Shown: positions 1 to 6,255 of the stretch, one piece after another
Numbering within the stretch: the first letter of the stretch is position 1
How the letters are laid out: every line of letters starts with the position of its first letter
Assembly (NCBI GenBank): GCA_023394655.1
Contig: JAEXAG010000021.1
Coordinates: forward strand, 1-9,868
From: Pseudomonadota bacterium
Lineage (GTDB): Bacteria > Pseudomonadota > Gammaproteobacteria > Xanthomonadales > Xanthomonadaceae
Reading direction: 5' to 3'
DNA length: 9,868 nucleotides
Position numbers and translations under genes: made by a program
Notes under the pieces: model-generated
What the model was told of the DNA's origin: nothing
The model's database searches: none
What the model saw: only the letters and a program-made list of their open reading frames with translations

Positions 1-312
1 TCGCTGGCGCTGCTGGCGACGACCGCCTGCAGCACGCCGGCGCCGCGCCCGGATGGCGATGGCCTGCTGCGCTTCTCCGGCACCGTCGAGGCCCGCCGCG
101 ACGATTGCTTCTTCGACGGCATCTGCACCGTGACCGTGGCCGGCATCGCCATCACCACCATGACCGGCCGGCGCGCCGGGCCGCCCCCCGTGTGGGGCGA
201 ATCCGCCGGCCAGCCGCCGCTCGGCGCAGCGGTCGACGTGCTCTGCCGCGCCACCGCGCCACGCGAATGCACCCTGGAAGGCAGTCGCTCGCTGTACCTG
301 CGCACGCGCTGA
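1..312 (+). CDS. Small probable lipoprotein, 3' part (5' end outside window)
   Basis: Frame 1 is open from the first base and ends at TGA 310-312, giving 103 visible residues. The start codon lies off the left edge. The visible N-terminus is the end of a hydrophobic stretch, SLALLATTAC, followed by a Ser/Thr/Pro/Ala-rich linker. This fits the end of a lipoprotein signal peptide with Cys10 of the visible part as the lipidated residue, although the lipobox is imperfect (Thr where Leu is usual at -3). The mature part has two further Cys pairs (36/42 and 82/90), which could form disulfides in the periplasm, and reads as a short beta-rich domain. I do not recognise a family. It ends 49 bp before phhA and appears to belong to a different transcription unit, because phhA has its own promoter-like sequence. 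Function unknown; the reading frame is well supported, the lipoprotein call less so. Confidence 0.6.
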   Translation, partial: SLALLATTACSTPAPRPDGDGLLRFSGTVEARRDDCFFDGICTVTVAGIAITTMTGRRAGPPPVWGESAGQPPLGAAVDVLCRATAPRECTLEGSRSLYLRTR

Positions 313-324
313 ACCAACGGCCGT

Positions 325-355
325 TTGAGGGCGGCCCGGCGCCGCATCGTAGAAT
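325..355 (+). promoter_or_regulatory. Predicted sigma-70-type promoter of phhA (leaderless)
   Basis: TTGAGG at 325-330 and TAGAAT at 350-355 resemble -35 and -10 boxes, separated by 19 bp, which is long but tolerated. A start of transcription about 7 nt after the -10 box would fall on the A of the phhA ATG at 362. No Shine-Dalgarno sequence is spaced correctly: the only G-run, 357-360, sits one base from the ATG. The arrangement therefore suggests a leaderless mRNA. Seen in sequence: the boxes and the spacing. Inference: that they are used. Confidence 0.5.
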
Positions 356-361
356 CGGGGC

Positions 362-1252
362 ATGAACAGCACCCCGCGACGCGTCGAGAACATCCACACC
401 GACAAGGGCAAGATCCCGGTCTATGCCACCGGCGTGGTCGAGCAGCCCTGGGACAGCTACAGCGAGGAAGACCACGGCGTCTGGAAGGCGCTTTACCGGC
501 GCCAGCGCGAACTGCTGGTCGGCCGCGCCGCCGACGAATTCCTCGCCGCGCAGGATGCGATGGGCATGAGCCCGGACCGGATCCCGAAGTTCGAGGAACT
601 CAACAAGGTGCTGGCCGAGGCCACCGGCTGGCAGATCATCGGCGTGGAAGGCCTGCTGCCGGAACTGGACTTCTTCGACCACCTGGCCAACCGCCGCTTC
701 CCGGTGACCTGGTGGATCCGTCGCCCGGACCAGCTCGACTACATCGAGGAACCGGACCTCTTCCACGACCTGTTCGGCCACGTGCCGCTGCTGATGCTGC
801 CGGTGTTCGCCGACTACATGGCCGCCTACGGACGCGGCGGGGTCAAGGCGCACGGCATCAACCCCGATGCGCTGATGTACCTCACCCGGCTGTACTGGTA
901 CACGGTGGAGTTCGGGCTGATCCGCCAGAAGGACGGACTGCGCATCTACGGCAGCGGCATCGTCTCGTCCAAGGGCGAATCGATTTACTCGCTGGAGTCC
1001 GACGCACCCAACCGCATCGGCTTCGACCTTGAGCGCATCATGCGCACCCGCTACCGCATCGATACCTTCCAGAAGACCTACTTCGTCATCGACAGCTTCG
1101 AGCAGCTGATGGATGCGACCCGGCCGGATTTCACCCCGATCTACGCACGCCTGGCGGCGCAGGAAGCCATTCCCGCGGGCGACGTGCTGGCGAGTGACGA
1201 AGTGATCTCGCGAGGAACGGGGGAAGGCTGGCCGCAGGACGCGGATGTCTGA
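362..1252 (+). CDS. phhA: Phenylalanine 4-monooxygenase (phenylalanine hydroxylase)
   Basis: A 296-residue cytosolic enzyme of the pterin-dependent aromatic amino acid hydroxylase family. It converts L-phenylalanine to L-tyrosine using tetrahydropterin, O2 and non-haem Fe(II). The iron-binding signature DLFHDLFGHVPLL gives His135 and His140, and YWYTVEFGL gives Glu183, the expected 2-His-1-Glu facial triad. PVTWWIRRPDQLDYIEEPD just before the first ligand is also typical of the family. The length matches bacterial monomeric enzymes, which lack the regulatory ACT domain and tetramerisation tail of the animal proteins. The ATG at 362 is supported by the promoter-like box that ends 6 bp upstream and by a normal N-terminus. 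The pterin-recycling partner phhB (pterin-4a-carbinolamine dehydratase) is not in the window, and no regulator gene adjoins. No hairpin terminator with a T-run is visible downstream. The gene is intact and the assignment is firm. Confidence 0.96.
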   Translation: MNSTPRRVENIHTDKGKIPVYATGVVEQPWDSYSEEDHGVWKALYRRQRELLVGRAADEFLAAQDAMGMSPDRIPKFEELNKVLAEATGWQIIGVEGLLPELDFFDHLANRRFPVTWWIRRPDQLDYIEEPDLFHDLFGHVPLLMLPVFADYMAAYGRGGVKAHGINPDALMYLTRLYWYTVEFGLIRQKDGLRIYGSGIVSSKGESIYSLESDAPNRIGFDLERIMRTRYRIDTFQKTYFVIDSFEQLMDATRPDFTPIYARLAAQEAIPAGDVLASDEVISRGTGEGWPQDADV

Positions 1253-1258
1253 TTCGGA

Positions 1259-1343
1259 AATCCATTCATTAAAAACATGGATTCATCGAAAGCCTGTTGA
1301 TATTGCTTCGGAAATGGATTGACAACCCTTTCTTGAATCCATT
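1259..1343. repeat. Four-copy AATCCATT half-site array (two inverted repeats), operator-like
   Basis: Four copies of one half-site lie within 85 bp: AATCCAT 1259-1265, ATGGATT 1277-1283, AATGGATT 1313-1320 and AATCCATT 1336-1343. They form two inverted repeats, one with 7-bp arms and an 11-bp gap, the other with 8-bp arms and a 15-bp gap. The outer copies are also a 10-bp direct repeat (AATCCATTCA at 1259-1268 and 1336-1345), and ATGGATTCA 1277-1285 is the exact reverse complement of TGAATCCAT 1334-1342. The stretch is visibly AT-richer than its surroundings. The second pair flanks a perfect TTGACA. This is the layout of a repressor operator. HipB-type antitoxins bind paired palindromes in front of hipBA, so an autoregulatory site for the HipA-like gene downstream is the natural guess, but half-site and spacing differ from the E. 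coli TATCC-N8-GGATA operator. There is no T-run, so a terminator is unlikely. Confidence 0.65.
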
Positions 1344-1347
1344 CAGT
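1319..1347 (+). promoter_or_regulatory. Candidate promoter in front of the HipA-like pseudogene
   Basis: TTGACA at 1319-1324 matches the -35 consensus perfectly. At 17-bp spacing the -10 position holds TTCAGT (1342-1347), which is poor, so the promoter would be weak or decayed. Both arms of the second inverted repeat (1313-1320 and 1336-1343) overlap the boxes, so a protein bound there would block RNA polymerase. Start-site prediction by eye only. Confidence 0.35.
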
Positions 1348-1368
1348 CAGGCGCATGAATCTCCTTGA

Positions 1369-2263
1369 GCGCCAAGCGCGTCTGCGCGCCGGTTGCGGCT
1401 GCCGGCCTTGCTGCATGGCGAATTCAGCGACGGCCTGTTTCCCGGCCTGCCGTGGTTTCTGGATGACCAGCATCCGCAAGGCTTTTTCGGGCGCGCTTTT
1501 CGCACGGCGCGTGGCCGCGGACATCGGCGCACCACCGGATCTGCTGCGCTGACGCGCGGACGACATCGTGCTGGCGCTGCTGCGGCATGGCGACGATCTG
1601 CCAGGCGACCTGATTCCGGGCGAAGCCACCCACACGGCCGCCGGCCAGCGCTGGGCCGATCTGCTGCGTTGCGAACAACTGGCCGGCCGCGTACTGCGCG
1701 CACATGGGTGCGAAGCGGCACTCAGCGAAATCATCGAAACCGAAGGTCGCGTCTTCCTGCAAAGCACGCGCTTCGATCGCACGCCCGAAGGCGGACGCCG
1801 CGGCTACATCTCGCTGGCCGCGCTGGATGCCGCGTATTACGGCCACGGCCGCATCGACTGGTGGGCGTTTGCCCCGCAACTCCAGCGCGATGGCTGGATC
1901 GGCACCGAAGACGCACAACGTCTGTCCCTGAACGGCCGGTTTGGTGCACTGATCGGCAACACCGACATGCATCCGGGCAATGCCGGGCTCATCCTCAGCG
2001 ATGCCCGGCCGCTCACGCTCGCGCCCAGCTACGACATGCTGCCGATGGCGTGGCGGTCCAGCACGCATGGCGAAGTGGTGGAACGCGAAGTGCGCATCCC
2101 GCTGCCGACACCCGAACAGCAGCGGCACTGGCGACAAGCGGCGACGATGGCGCTGGATTTCTGGCAACAGGTGGAAGCGACTTCGGAGATCTCGGCGGAA
2201 TTCCGCCACATCGCCGGCGAGATGAAGGCGCAGCTGCAAAGGGCGGTGGTGCGGTTCGGGTAA
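1369..2263 (+). pseudogene. HipA-family serine/threonine kinase remnant, YjjJ-like (truncated, frameshifted, nonsense)
   Basis: Recognisable protein begins in frame 1 with LPALLHGEF and runs through FPGLPWFLDDQHPQGFFGRAF to about 1500. It then continues in frame 2 as ARRVAADIGAPPDLLR, meets TGA at 1550-1552 where the family normally has Trp, and goes on uninterrupted to TAA 2261-2263. The GLPWFLDDxxPQGFFGRAF stretch is characteristic of the YjjJ-type HipA family. The C-terminal lobe keeps the kinase signature: TRFDR, then GNTDMHPGN (Asp codon 1964, His 1970, Asn 1979) and SYDML with the metal-binding Asp at 2033. Family members run to roughly 440 residues; about 298 codons remain, and the N-terminal DNA-binding part is absent in every frame upstream. 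Three independent lesions make sequencing error unlikely. A GTG at 1568 could in principle start a 231-residue C-lobe fragment. No hipB-like gene lies nearby. The gene ends 11 bp from the convergent DUF2306-like gene. Confidence 0.8.
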
Positions 2264-2274
2264 AGCCAACCGCT

Positions 2275-2994
2275 TCAGCTTTCCACTGCGGCATGCGCGG
2301 CCACCCGCAATGGCCGCGCCCACTTCCGGTTCAACCACACGCCCGCCGCCATCGCGACCGCAAGCGGCGCGAACCACGGAAACAGGAATACGAATTGCTC
2401 CGGCACCGCCGTGTGCGCCAACAGCCATTTCCACACCGGCTGCATGCCGATGCCGAGGAAGGTGACATGCGTGGCAATGCCCGCGCCCAGCATCGCCTGA
2501 TAGTGCATCACCACATGCCAGTTGGCATGCTGCGGCCCGCGCCGCGCAAAACGCCACATGCCCCGGCTGGTGAGCGGGCCGATCATGCCGAAACCGATCA
2601 ACAGCGGCTGCCCCTTCCACACGCCCACCGCCACGGTGAGCGCGCCCATCAAGGCCGGCAGCCACAAACTGATCTTCCAGCCGATGCGCCGCGTCATCGC
2701 CTGCCAGTCGCGTTTGTCGGCGATCGCACGCCACGCCATCCAGCAGGCCTGCGCCGTGAGCGGCAACAGGTAGGCCAGGAACAGCGCGCCGATCGGTTGG
2801 TGGCGGAAGAGCAGGCGCTCGATCACCAACGGCACGCCGCTGATCACGATACCCGCCATCGCCAGCAGAAACACCTTGCCCACCATGCGGTGGCGCGGCG
2901 AGCCTTTCTTCATCAAGGCCGCGCTCCAGAATGCGAGCAAGGCGATGGTGCCGATGGCGGCATGGAGAAACACGATGACGGAATAGCCGGGCAT
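2275..2994 (-). CDS. DUF2306-like multi-pass membrane protein
   Basis: A 239-residue protein with about six or seven hydrophobic segments (roughly residues 5-26, 38-57, 66-90, 104-126, 160-182 and 198-220), so an inner-membrane protein. The N-terminal pattern, HAAIGTIAL followed by a charged loop and HRMVGKVFLL, and the C-terminal HYQAMLGAGIATHVTFLG match the pattern I recall for the DUF2306 family of unknown function. His11, His35, His160, His164 and His176 fall in or next to membrane segments and could be cofactor or metal ligands; that is inference. The ATG at 2994 is the only sensible start, the hydrophobic region beginning a few residues later; the ribosome site is weak. It is divergent from the histidine kinase gene, which suggests it may be regulated by, or report to, that system. 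Its stop is 11 bp from the end of the HipA remnant. Function unknown. Confidence 0.72.
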   Translation of the reverse strand: MPGYSVIVFLHAAIGTIALLAFWSAALMKKGSPRHRMVGKVFLLAMAGIVISGVPLVIERLLFRHQPIGALFLAYLLPLTAQACWMAWRAIADKRDWQAMTRRIGWKISLWLPALMGALTVAVGVWKGQPLLIGFGMIGPLTSRGMWRFARRGPQHANWHVVMHYQAMLGAGIATHVTFLGIGMQPVWKWLLAHTAVPEQFVFLFPWFAPLAVAMAAGVWLNRKWARPLRVAAHAAVES

Positions 2995-3004
2995 GTCGGT
3001 GGCC

Positions 3005-3021
3005 TGTGCGATAGATGCACA
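3005..3021. promoter_or_regulatory. TGTGC-N7-GCACA inverted repeat between divergent genes
   Basis: A 17-bp dyad, TGTGC (3005-3009) and GCACA (3017-3021), lies 10 bp upstream of the DUF2306-like start and about 120 bp upstream of the kinase start. Size and spacing suit a dimeric regulator such as the LuxR-type response regulator encoded next door. With 5-bp arms it could occur by chance in GC-rich DNA. Binding is untested. Confidence 0.3.
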
Positions 3022-3140
3022 CAGACTCGCGTTCGCACGCCGGGCCTCGCAGTGCCACGGGTCATCGTTTCACCCTGCCGGAAGTCACTTTCTGCTCACC
3101 GTGTCTTGCCGCGCCGACCGCCGCCACGCAGCATGCCGGC

Positions 3141-4241
3141 ATGAAGATGCGTTTCGATTCCCTGGTGCAGCCGCTGAACGTCGCGGGGCTGGTGACGTTG
3201 GCGGCCGTCGCCATGACATTGACGGCGCTGCCGCAGGGGCAACGGCCGCTGGCATTCGGGCTGCTTGCCGCGTTCACCGCACTGATGCTGCTCGACGACG
3301 TGCTGCCGGCATTGCCCACTCGGCTGCGGCAGGCATCACTGATTGCGATGGGCATCATCACCCATGCATTGCTCGCCCTTTATCCGCGCGCAGGCGCACT
3401 GCCGATCCTGACCGTGGTGTACGCCGCGGTCATCGCGGGGAGTTGGCCACCACGCGCAGCGGTACTGGTGATGCTGGCAGGCAACGTGATCACGTGGTGG
3501 ATCCTGCATCGGCATGGTTTCGACAATGCGCTGATGTCGGTCGTATTGATCGCCTGTTTCCAGCTGTTTGCCGGCCTGACAGTGCACTACGCCCGCACCG
3601 CCGAAGAAGCGCGTGACCGTCTTGCACTAGTCAACGCCGATCTGCTCGCCACCCGTGCGTTGTTGGCCGATGCCGCGCGCGATGGCGAACGTATTCGCGT
3701 GGCGCGCGAACTGCATGACGTGGCCGGGCACAAGCTCACCGCGCTCAAGATCAACCTGCGCGCGCTGGCGAGTTCCCCCGATGCACCACCGCAACTGAAG
3801 CTGGCCGAACAACTCTCCGGCGAACTGCTGCAGGACATCCGCGGCGTGGTATACGCATTGCACGATGTCGATGGCATGGACATCGCCGCCGCCTTGCAGG
3901 CGCTTGGCGCACCGATGCCGCGACCGCGCCTGCAGGTGACGGTGGCCGACGATGTGCGCATCGTCGATCCGGCCACGGCGGAAACCGTGTTGCGCGTGGT
4001 GCAGGAAGCGCTGACCAATGCGGCGCGTCACGCCGATGCCGATCACGTCACCGTACGCGTGTGGTGCGAGGGCGCGCATGTGCATTTGCATGTCGAAGAC
4101 GATGGCCAGTTGCGCGGCCCTCTGCGCGAAGGGCACGGCATCGCCGGCATGCGCGAGCGCGTGGAAGCGCGCGGCGGCCAGATCGGCGTGTCGAAGACGG
4201 CGCGCGGCAGCCTCGGCATCGACGTGGTACTGCCAGCATGA
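3141..4241 (+). CDS. Sensor histidine kinase, NarL/DesK type (HisKA_3)
   Basis: A 366-residue inner-membrane sensor kinase. Residues 14-150 hold about five hydrophobic segments with short loops and no sizeable periplasmic domain, so the signal is probably sensed in or at the membrane, as in DesK-like kinases. A short linker helix (about 152-185) leads to the HisKA_3 dimerisation box RVARELHDVAGHKLTALK with His192 as the phosphorylated residue. The ATPase domain follows, with N-box VVQEALTNAARHA, then DDG and GHGIAGMRERVEARGG. The frame is open back to an ATG at 3015, but those 42 extra residues look non-coding, and the hydrophobic region begins just after the ATG at 3141, so I chose 3141. No clear ribosome site is visible at either start. 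The TGA overlaps the ATG of the response regulator, so the two are translationally coupled partners. The stimulus is unknown. Confidence 0.9.
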   Translation: MKMRFDSLVQPLNVAGLVTLAAVAMTLTALPQGQRPLAFGLLAAFTALMLLDDVLPALPTRLRQASLIAMGIITHALLALYPRAGALPILTVVYAAVIAGSWPPRAAVLVMLAGNVITWWILHRHGFDNALMSVVLIACFQLFAGLTVHYARTAEEARDRLALVNADLLATRALLADAARDGERIRVARELHDVAGHKLTALKINLRALASSPDAPPQLKLAEQLSGELLQDIRGVVYALHDVDGMDIAAALQALGAPMPRPRLQVTVADDVRIVDPATAETVLRVVQEALTNAARHADADHVTVRVWCEGAHVHLHVEDDGQLRGPLREGHGIAGMRERVEARGGQIGVSKTARGSLGIDVVLPA

Positions 4242-4879
4242 GCGCTTCGATGGAAATCCGTGTTGCGCTGGCAGACGATCAGGCCCTGGTGCGCGCCGGC
4301 CTGCGTGCGCTGCTGGAGCAGCAGGGCATCGTCATCGTGTTCGAAGCCGAACACGGCGACGATTTGCTAGACACGCTGGCTTCGCAACCCGTCGATCTGA
4401 TCCTCTCCGACATCCGCATGCCGGGTCGTGACGGCATCGACGCACTCATCGCCCTGCGTGCCCGTGGCGACGCGACGCCGTGCGTCTTCCTCACCACCTT
4501 CGATGACAGCGAGCTTCTTTTGCGCGCAACGCAAGCCGGCGCACAAGGGTTTCTGCTGAAGGACGCCGCGCCCGAGGATCTGCGCGACGCCATCATCCGC
4601 GTGGTGGCGGGCGACACGCTGCTGCAGCCGGTCAGCACCGATGCCGTGCGATCACGATTCCACTTCCACTCCGCCGATTCCCCGAAGGAGACCTTCAGCG
4701 CGAAGGAGATCGCCATCCTGCGGCTGATGGCCGGCGGCTACAGCAACAAGGAAATCGCCCGAAGCATCTTCCTCGCCGAAGGCACGGTGAAGAACTACGT
4801 GTCGGCGATTCTGGAAAAGCTCGACACCCGTGATCGCACCCGCGCGGTGCTGAAGGCGATTTCCCTGCGGATCATCTGA
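4238..4879 (+). CDS. Two-component response regulator, NarL/LuxR type
   Basis: A 213-residue cytosolic response regulator. The receiver domain (about 6-120) has the acidic pair Asp13/Asp14, phospho-acceptor Asp58 in LILSDIRMPG, switch residue Thr86 in VFLTTFDD and Lys108 in GFLLKDA, all as expected for an active receiver. A LuxR-type helix-turn-helix occupies about 152-210 (FSAKEIAILRLMAGGYSNKE onward, then EGTVKNYVSAILEKL). The ATG at 4238 overlaps the kinase stop as ATGA; an ATG at 4250 is an alternative start and would remove only four residues. The partner kinase is the gene immediately upstream. The gene closest to their shared control region is the divergent DUF2306-like one, the best candidate target besides autoregulation. 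The stop lies 3 bp from the end of the convergent DUF4010 gene. Confidence 0.93.
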   Translation: MSASMEIRVALADDQALVRAGLRALLEQQGIVIVFEAEHGDDLLDTLASQPVDLILSDIRMPGRDGIDALIALRARGDATPCVFLTTFDDSELLLRATQAGAQGFLLKDAAPEDLRDAIIRVVAGDTLLQPVSTDAVRSRFHFHSADSPKETFSAKEIAILRLMAGGYSNKEIARSIFLAEGTVKNYVSAILEKLDTRDRTRAVLKAISLRII

Positions 4880-4882
4880 TCC
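4869..4882. terminator. Short hairpin at convergent gene ends (weak)
   Basis: GGATCATCTGATCC is self-complementary, forming GGATC, a 4-nt loop and GATCC. It spans the response-regulator stop codon and the 3-bp gap before the convergent DUF4010 gene. The stem is short and there is no T-run on either strand, so a terminator role is only suggested by position. Confidence 0.25.
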
Positions 4883-6154
4883 CTACGCCGCGCTCGGCGT
4901 CATCACCACGCCCAGCCAGGTCAGCAGCGCGGCCGCAGCGACCATCGCCGCCAGCCCGACCGTCACGCGCCAGCCGTAGCCGCGGCTGCCGGTGCCGAAG
5001 GCGACCACCGATTTCGCCAGCGCGCTGGCGGCAAGCAGCACCACCACGCCCCAGCGCGCGTCATCGACCGGCAGGCCGCCGCCGTTGAACAGCTGGCCGA
5101 TGCTGGCCGCGGCCGCATGCAGCTCCGCCAGTGCCACGAAGGCGGCGGCAAGCAGCACGCTGCGCTGGCCGAAGTGCTGTTGCAGCCACGCCGAGAGCAG
5201 CAAGACACCGGCGACGATGGCGGCGAAGACCAGCGCATGCGACACCTTGAACGCGCGTCCGTTCGGCGGCTTCTCCGGCAGCGCTTCGGCTGCGCGCGGC
5301 GCATGCCACATGCCGAACGCACCACCCACCGCGAGGACCGCGGCACCGGCCAGCAGCGGCCACAACACCAGCCGCAGCAGCGTGGCGGAAGCCGTTCCGA
5401 TGATGCCGATGAACAGCAGGAGCGAGGCCAGGTTGGCGAACATCGCCGCCGCGACCGAAGGCGTCAGCATCTCGGGGTTGGCCTTCGCCCGTTGGCCGAA
5501 GCCGGCCGTGGCCGCGGTGGATGACGCAAAGCCGGCGAAGAAGCCCGCCATCGGCAGGCCCCAGCGCGCCCCGACGATGCGCAGCGCCAGATGGCCGGCC
5601 GCCCCCACGCCCATCACCAGCACCACCAGCCAGCCGAGTGCCGCCGGCTTGATCACGCCCCAGGGGTCGATCGCCTGCTCGGGCAGCATCGGCAACACGA
5701 TCAGCACCGCGGCGGAAAGCAGCAGCAGGTCACGCACTTCGTTCTCGGTCAGCCAGTCACGGGTGAGCCGGTGCAGCACCGGCTTGGCGGCGAGCAGGAT
5801 GGCCACCGCCACGCCCAGCGCCGCGGCCAGCGCCGGGGTGGACATCGCCAGTGCGCCGAGCAGGAAAGTCAGCAGGATCGCCACTTCGCTGGTCAGCCCG
5901 ATGTCATGGCGCGCGGTGCGCACGTAACCCGCCACCGTCATCGCCACCACGCCGAGCCCGGCCATCGCAGGCACCCAGTCGCCAAGCAGCGCGGAAACCG
6001 CACCGAGCAGCGCAAGCAGGGCGTGGGTACGCACCCCGGCCACGGCGGCGTCCGGGTGTTCGTCGTCCTTGCGGCGCTCGCGGTCGATGCCGATCAGGAT
6101 CCCGAGGCCAAGCGCGGAGGCGAGGCCGCCGAGGAGATGGGCGGGCAGTTCCAT
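4883..6154 (-). CDS. MgtC/SapB N-terminal and DUF4010 membrane protein
   Basis: A 423-residue, strongly hydrophobic inner-membrane protein. The N-terminal 130 residues match the MgtC/SapB fold: GLGILIGIDRERR followed by AGVRTHALLALLGA is the family signature. The remainder, with ENEVRDLLLLSAAVLIVLPM near residue 155 and GFASSTAATAGFGQRAK near 220, matches DUF4010. Twelve or so transmembrane segments are expected. MgtC-like domains are linked to magnesium limitation and to modulating membrane partners, but for the long MgtC-DUF4010 proteins the substrate is not established. The start is taken as ATG 6154 (MELPAHLLGG), because the 10 extra residues to the ATG at 6184 are charged and outside the family pattern. 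It is divergent from the DUF389 gene and convergent with the response regulator. The C-terminal end is complete. Confidence 0.85.
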   Translation of the reverse strand: MELPAHLLGGLASALGLGILIGIDRERRKDDEHPDAAVAGVRTHALLALLGAVSALLGDWVPAMAGLGVVAMTVAGYVRTARHDIGLTSEVAILLTFLLGALAMSTPALAAALGVAVAILLAAKPVLHRLTRDWLTENEVRDLLLLSAAVLIVLPMLPEQAIDPWGVIKPAALGWLVVLVMGVGAAGHLALRIVGARWGLPMAGFFAGFASSTAATAGFGQRAKANPEMLTPSVAAAMFANLASLLLFIGIIGTASATLLRLVLWPLLAGAAVLAVGGAFGMWHAPRAAEALPEKPPNGRAFKVSHALVFAAIVAGVLLLSAWLQQHFGQRSVLLAAAFVALAELHAAAASIGQLFNGGGLPVDDARWGVVVLLAASALAKSVVAFGTGSRGYGWRVTVGLAAMVAAAALLTWLGVVMTPSAA

Positions 6155-6255
6155 CCACCGAGGATGCCGCAGATGCCGGCACACGGCCAGCCATCACCGC
6201 TGCGCATCGACACCCTCTCGCGATAATGTCGGCGGGTCCTCCGTCCCTGCCTGTC
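6155..6255. promoter_or_regulatory. Shared upstream region of divergent DUF4010 and DUF389 genes
   Basis: A 101-bp non-coding gap serving two divergent membrane-protein genes. GATAAT at 6222-6227 is a plausible -10 box for the rightward gene, placing a transcription start about 22 nt before the ATG at 6256, but there is no good -35 match. A CGACA/TGTCG dyad (6208-6212 and 6227-6231) surrounds that box; its arms are short. I see no riboswitch-like structure, although a magnesium-responsive leader would be the thing to look for beside an MgtC-family gene. Confidence 0.35.

Noticed and set aside
152..853. 233-codon minus-strand open frame opposite phhA
   Set aside because: It is antisense to a firmly identified gene, its protein has no recognisable pattern, and such frames are common in GC-rich DNA.
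1259..1343. Array considered as a CRISPR remnant or phhA terminator
   Set aside because: Half-sites are 7-8 bp in alternating orientation with unequal spacing, and there is no GC-rich stem with a T-run.
2262..2282. AAAGC/GCTTT hairpin between the HipA remnant and the DUF2306-like gene
   Set aside because: A 5-bp stem with an 11-nt loop is too weak to call as a terminator.
1424..3058. 544-codon minus-strand open frame across the HipA remnant and the DUF2306-like gene
   Set aside because: It runs in a different frame from the real minus-strand gene and has low-complexity Arg/Ala/Gly composition, typical of a shadow frame.
3015..3140. Upstream extension of the histidine kinase to an ATG at 3015
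   Set aside because: The 42 extra residues are irregular, unlike a signal or membrane segment, with weaker GC at third positions; the hydrophobic domain starts right after ATG 3141.
1393..3144. 583-codon plus-strand frame starting within the HipA remnant
   Set aside because: Only the first 36 codons resemble HipA; after the frameshift and through the antisense of the DUF2306-like gene it is Arg/His/Pro-rich noise.
5851..6255. Upstream extension of the DUF389 frame
   Set aside because: It is antisense to the start of the DUF4010 gene and reads as Arg/Pro/Ala noise; the conserved protein begins near 6256.
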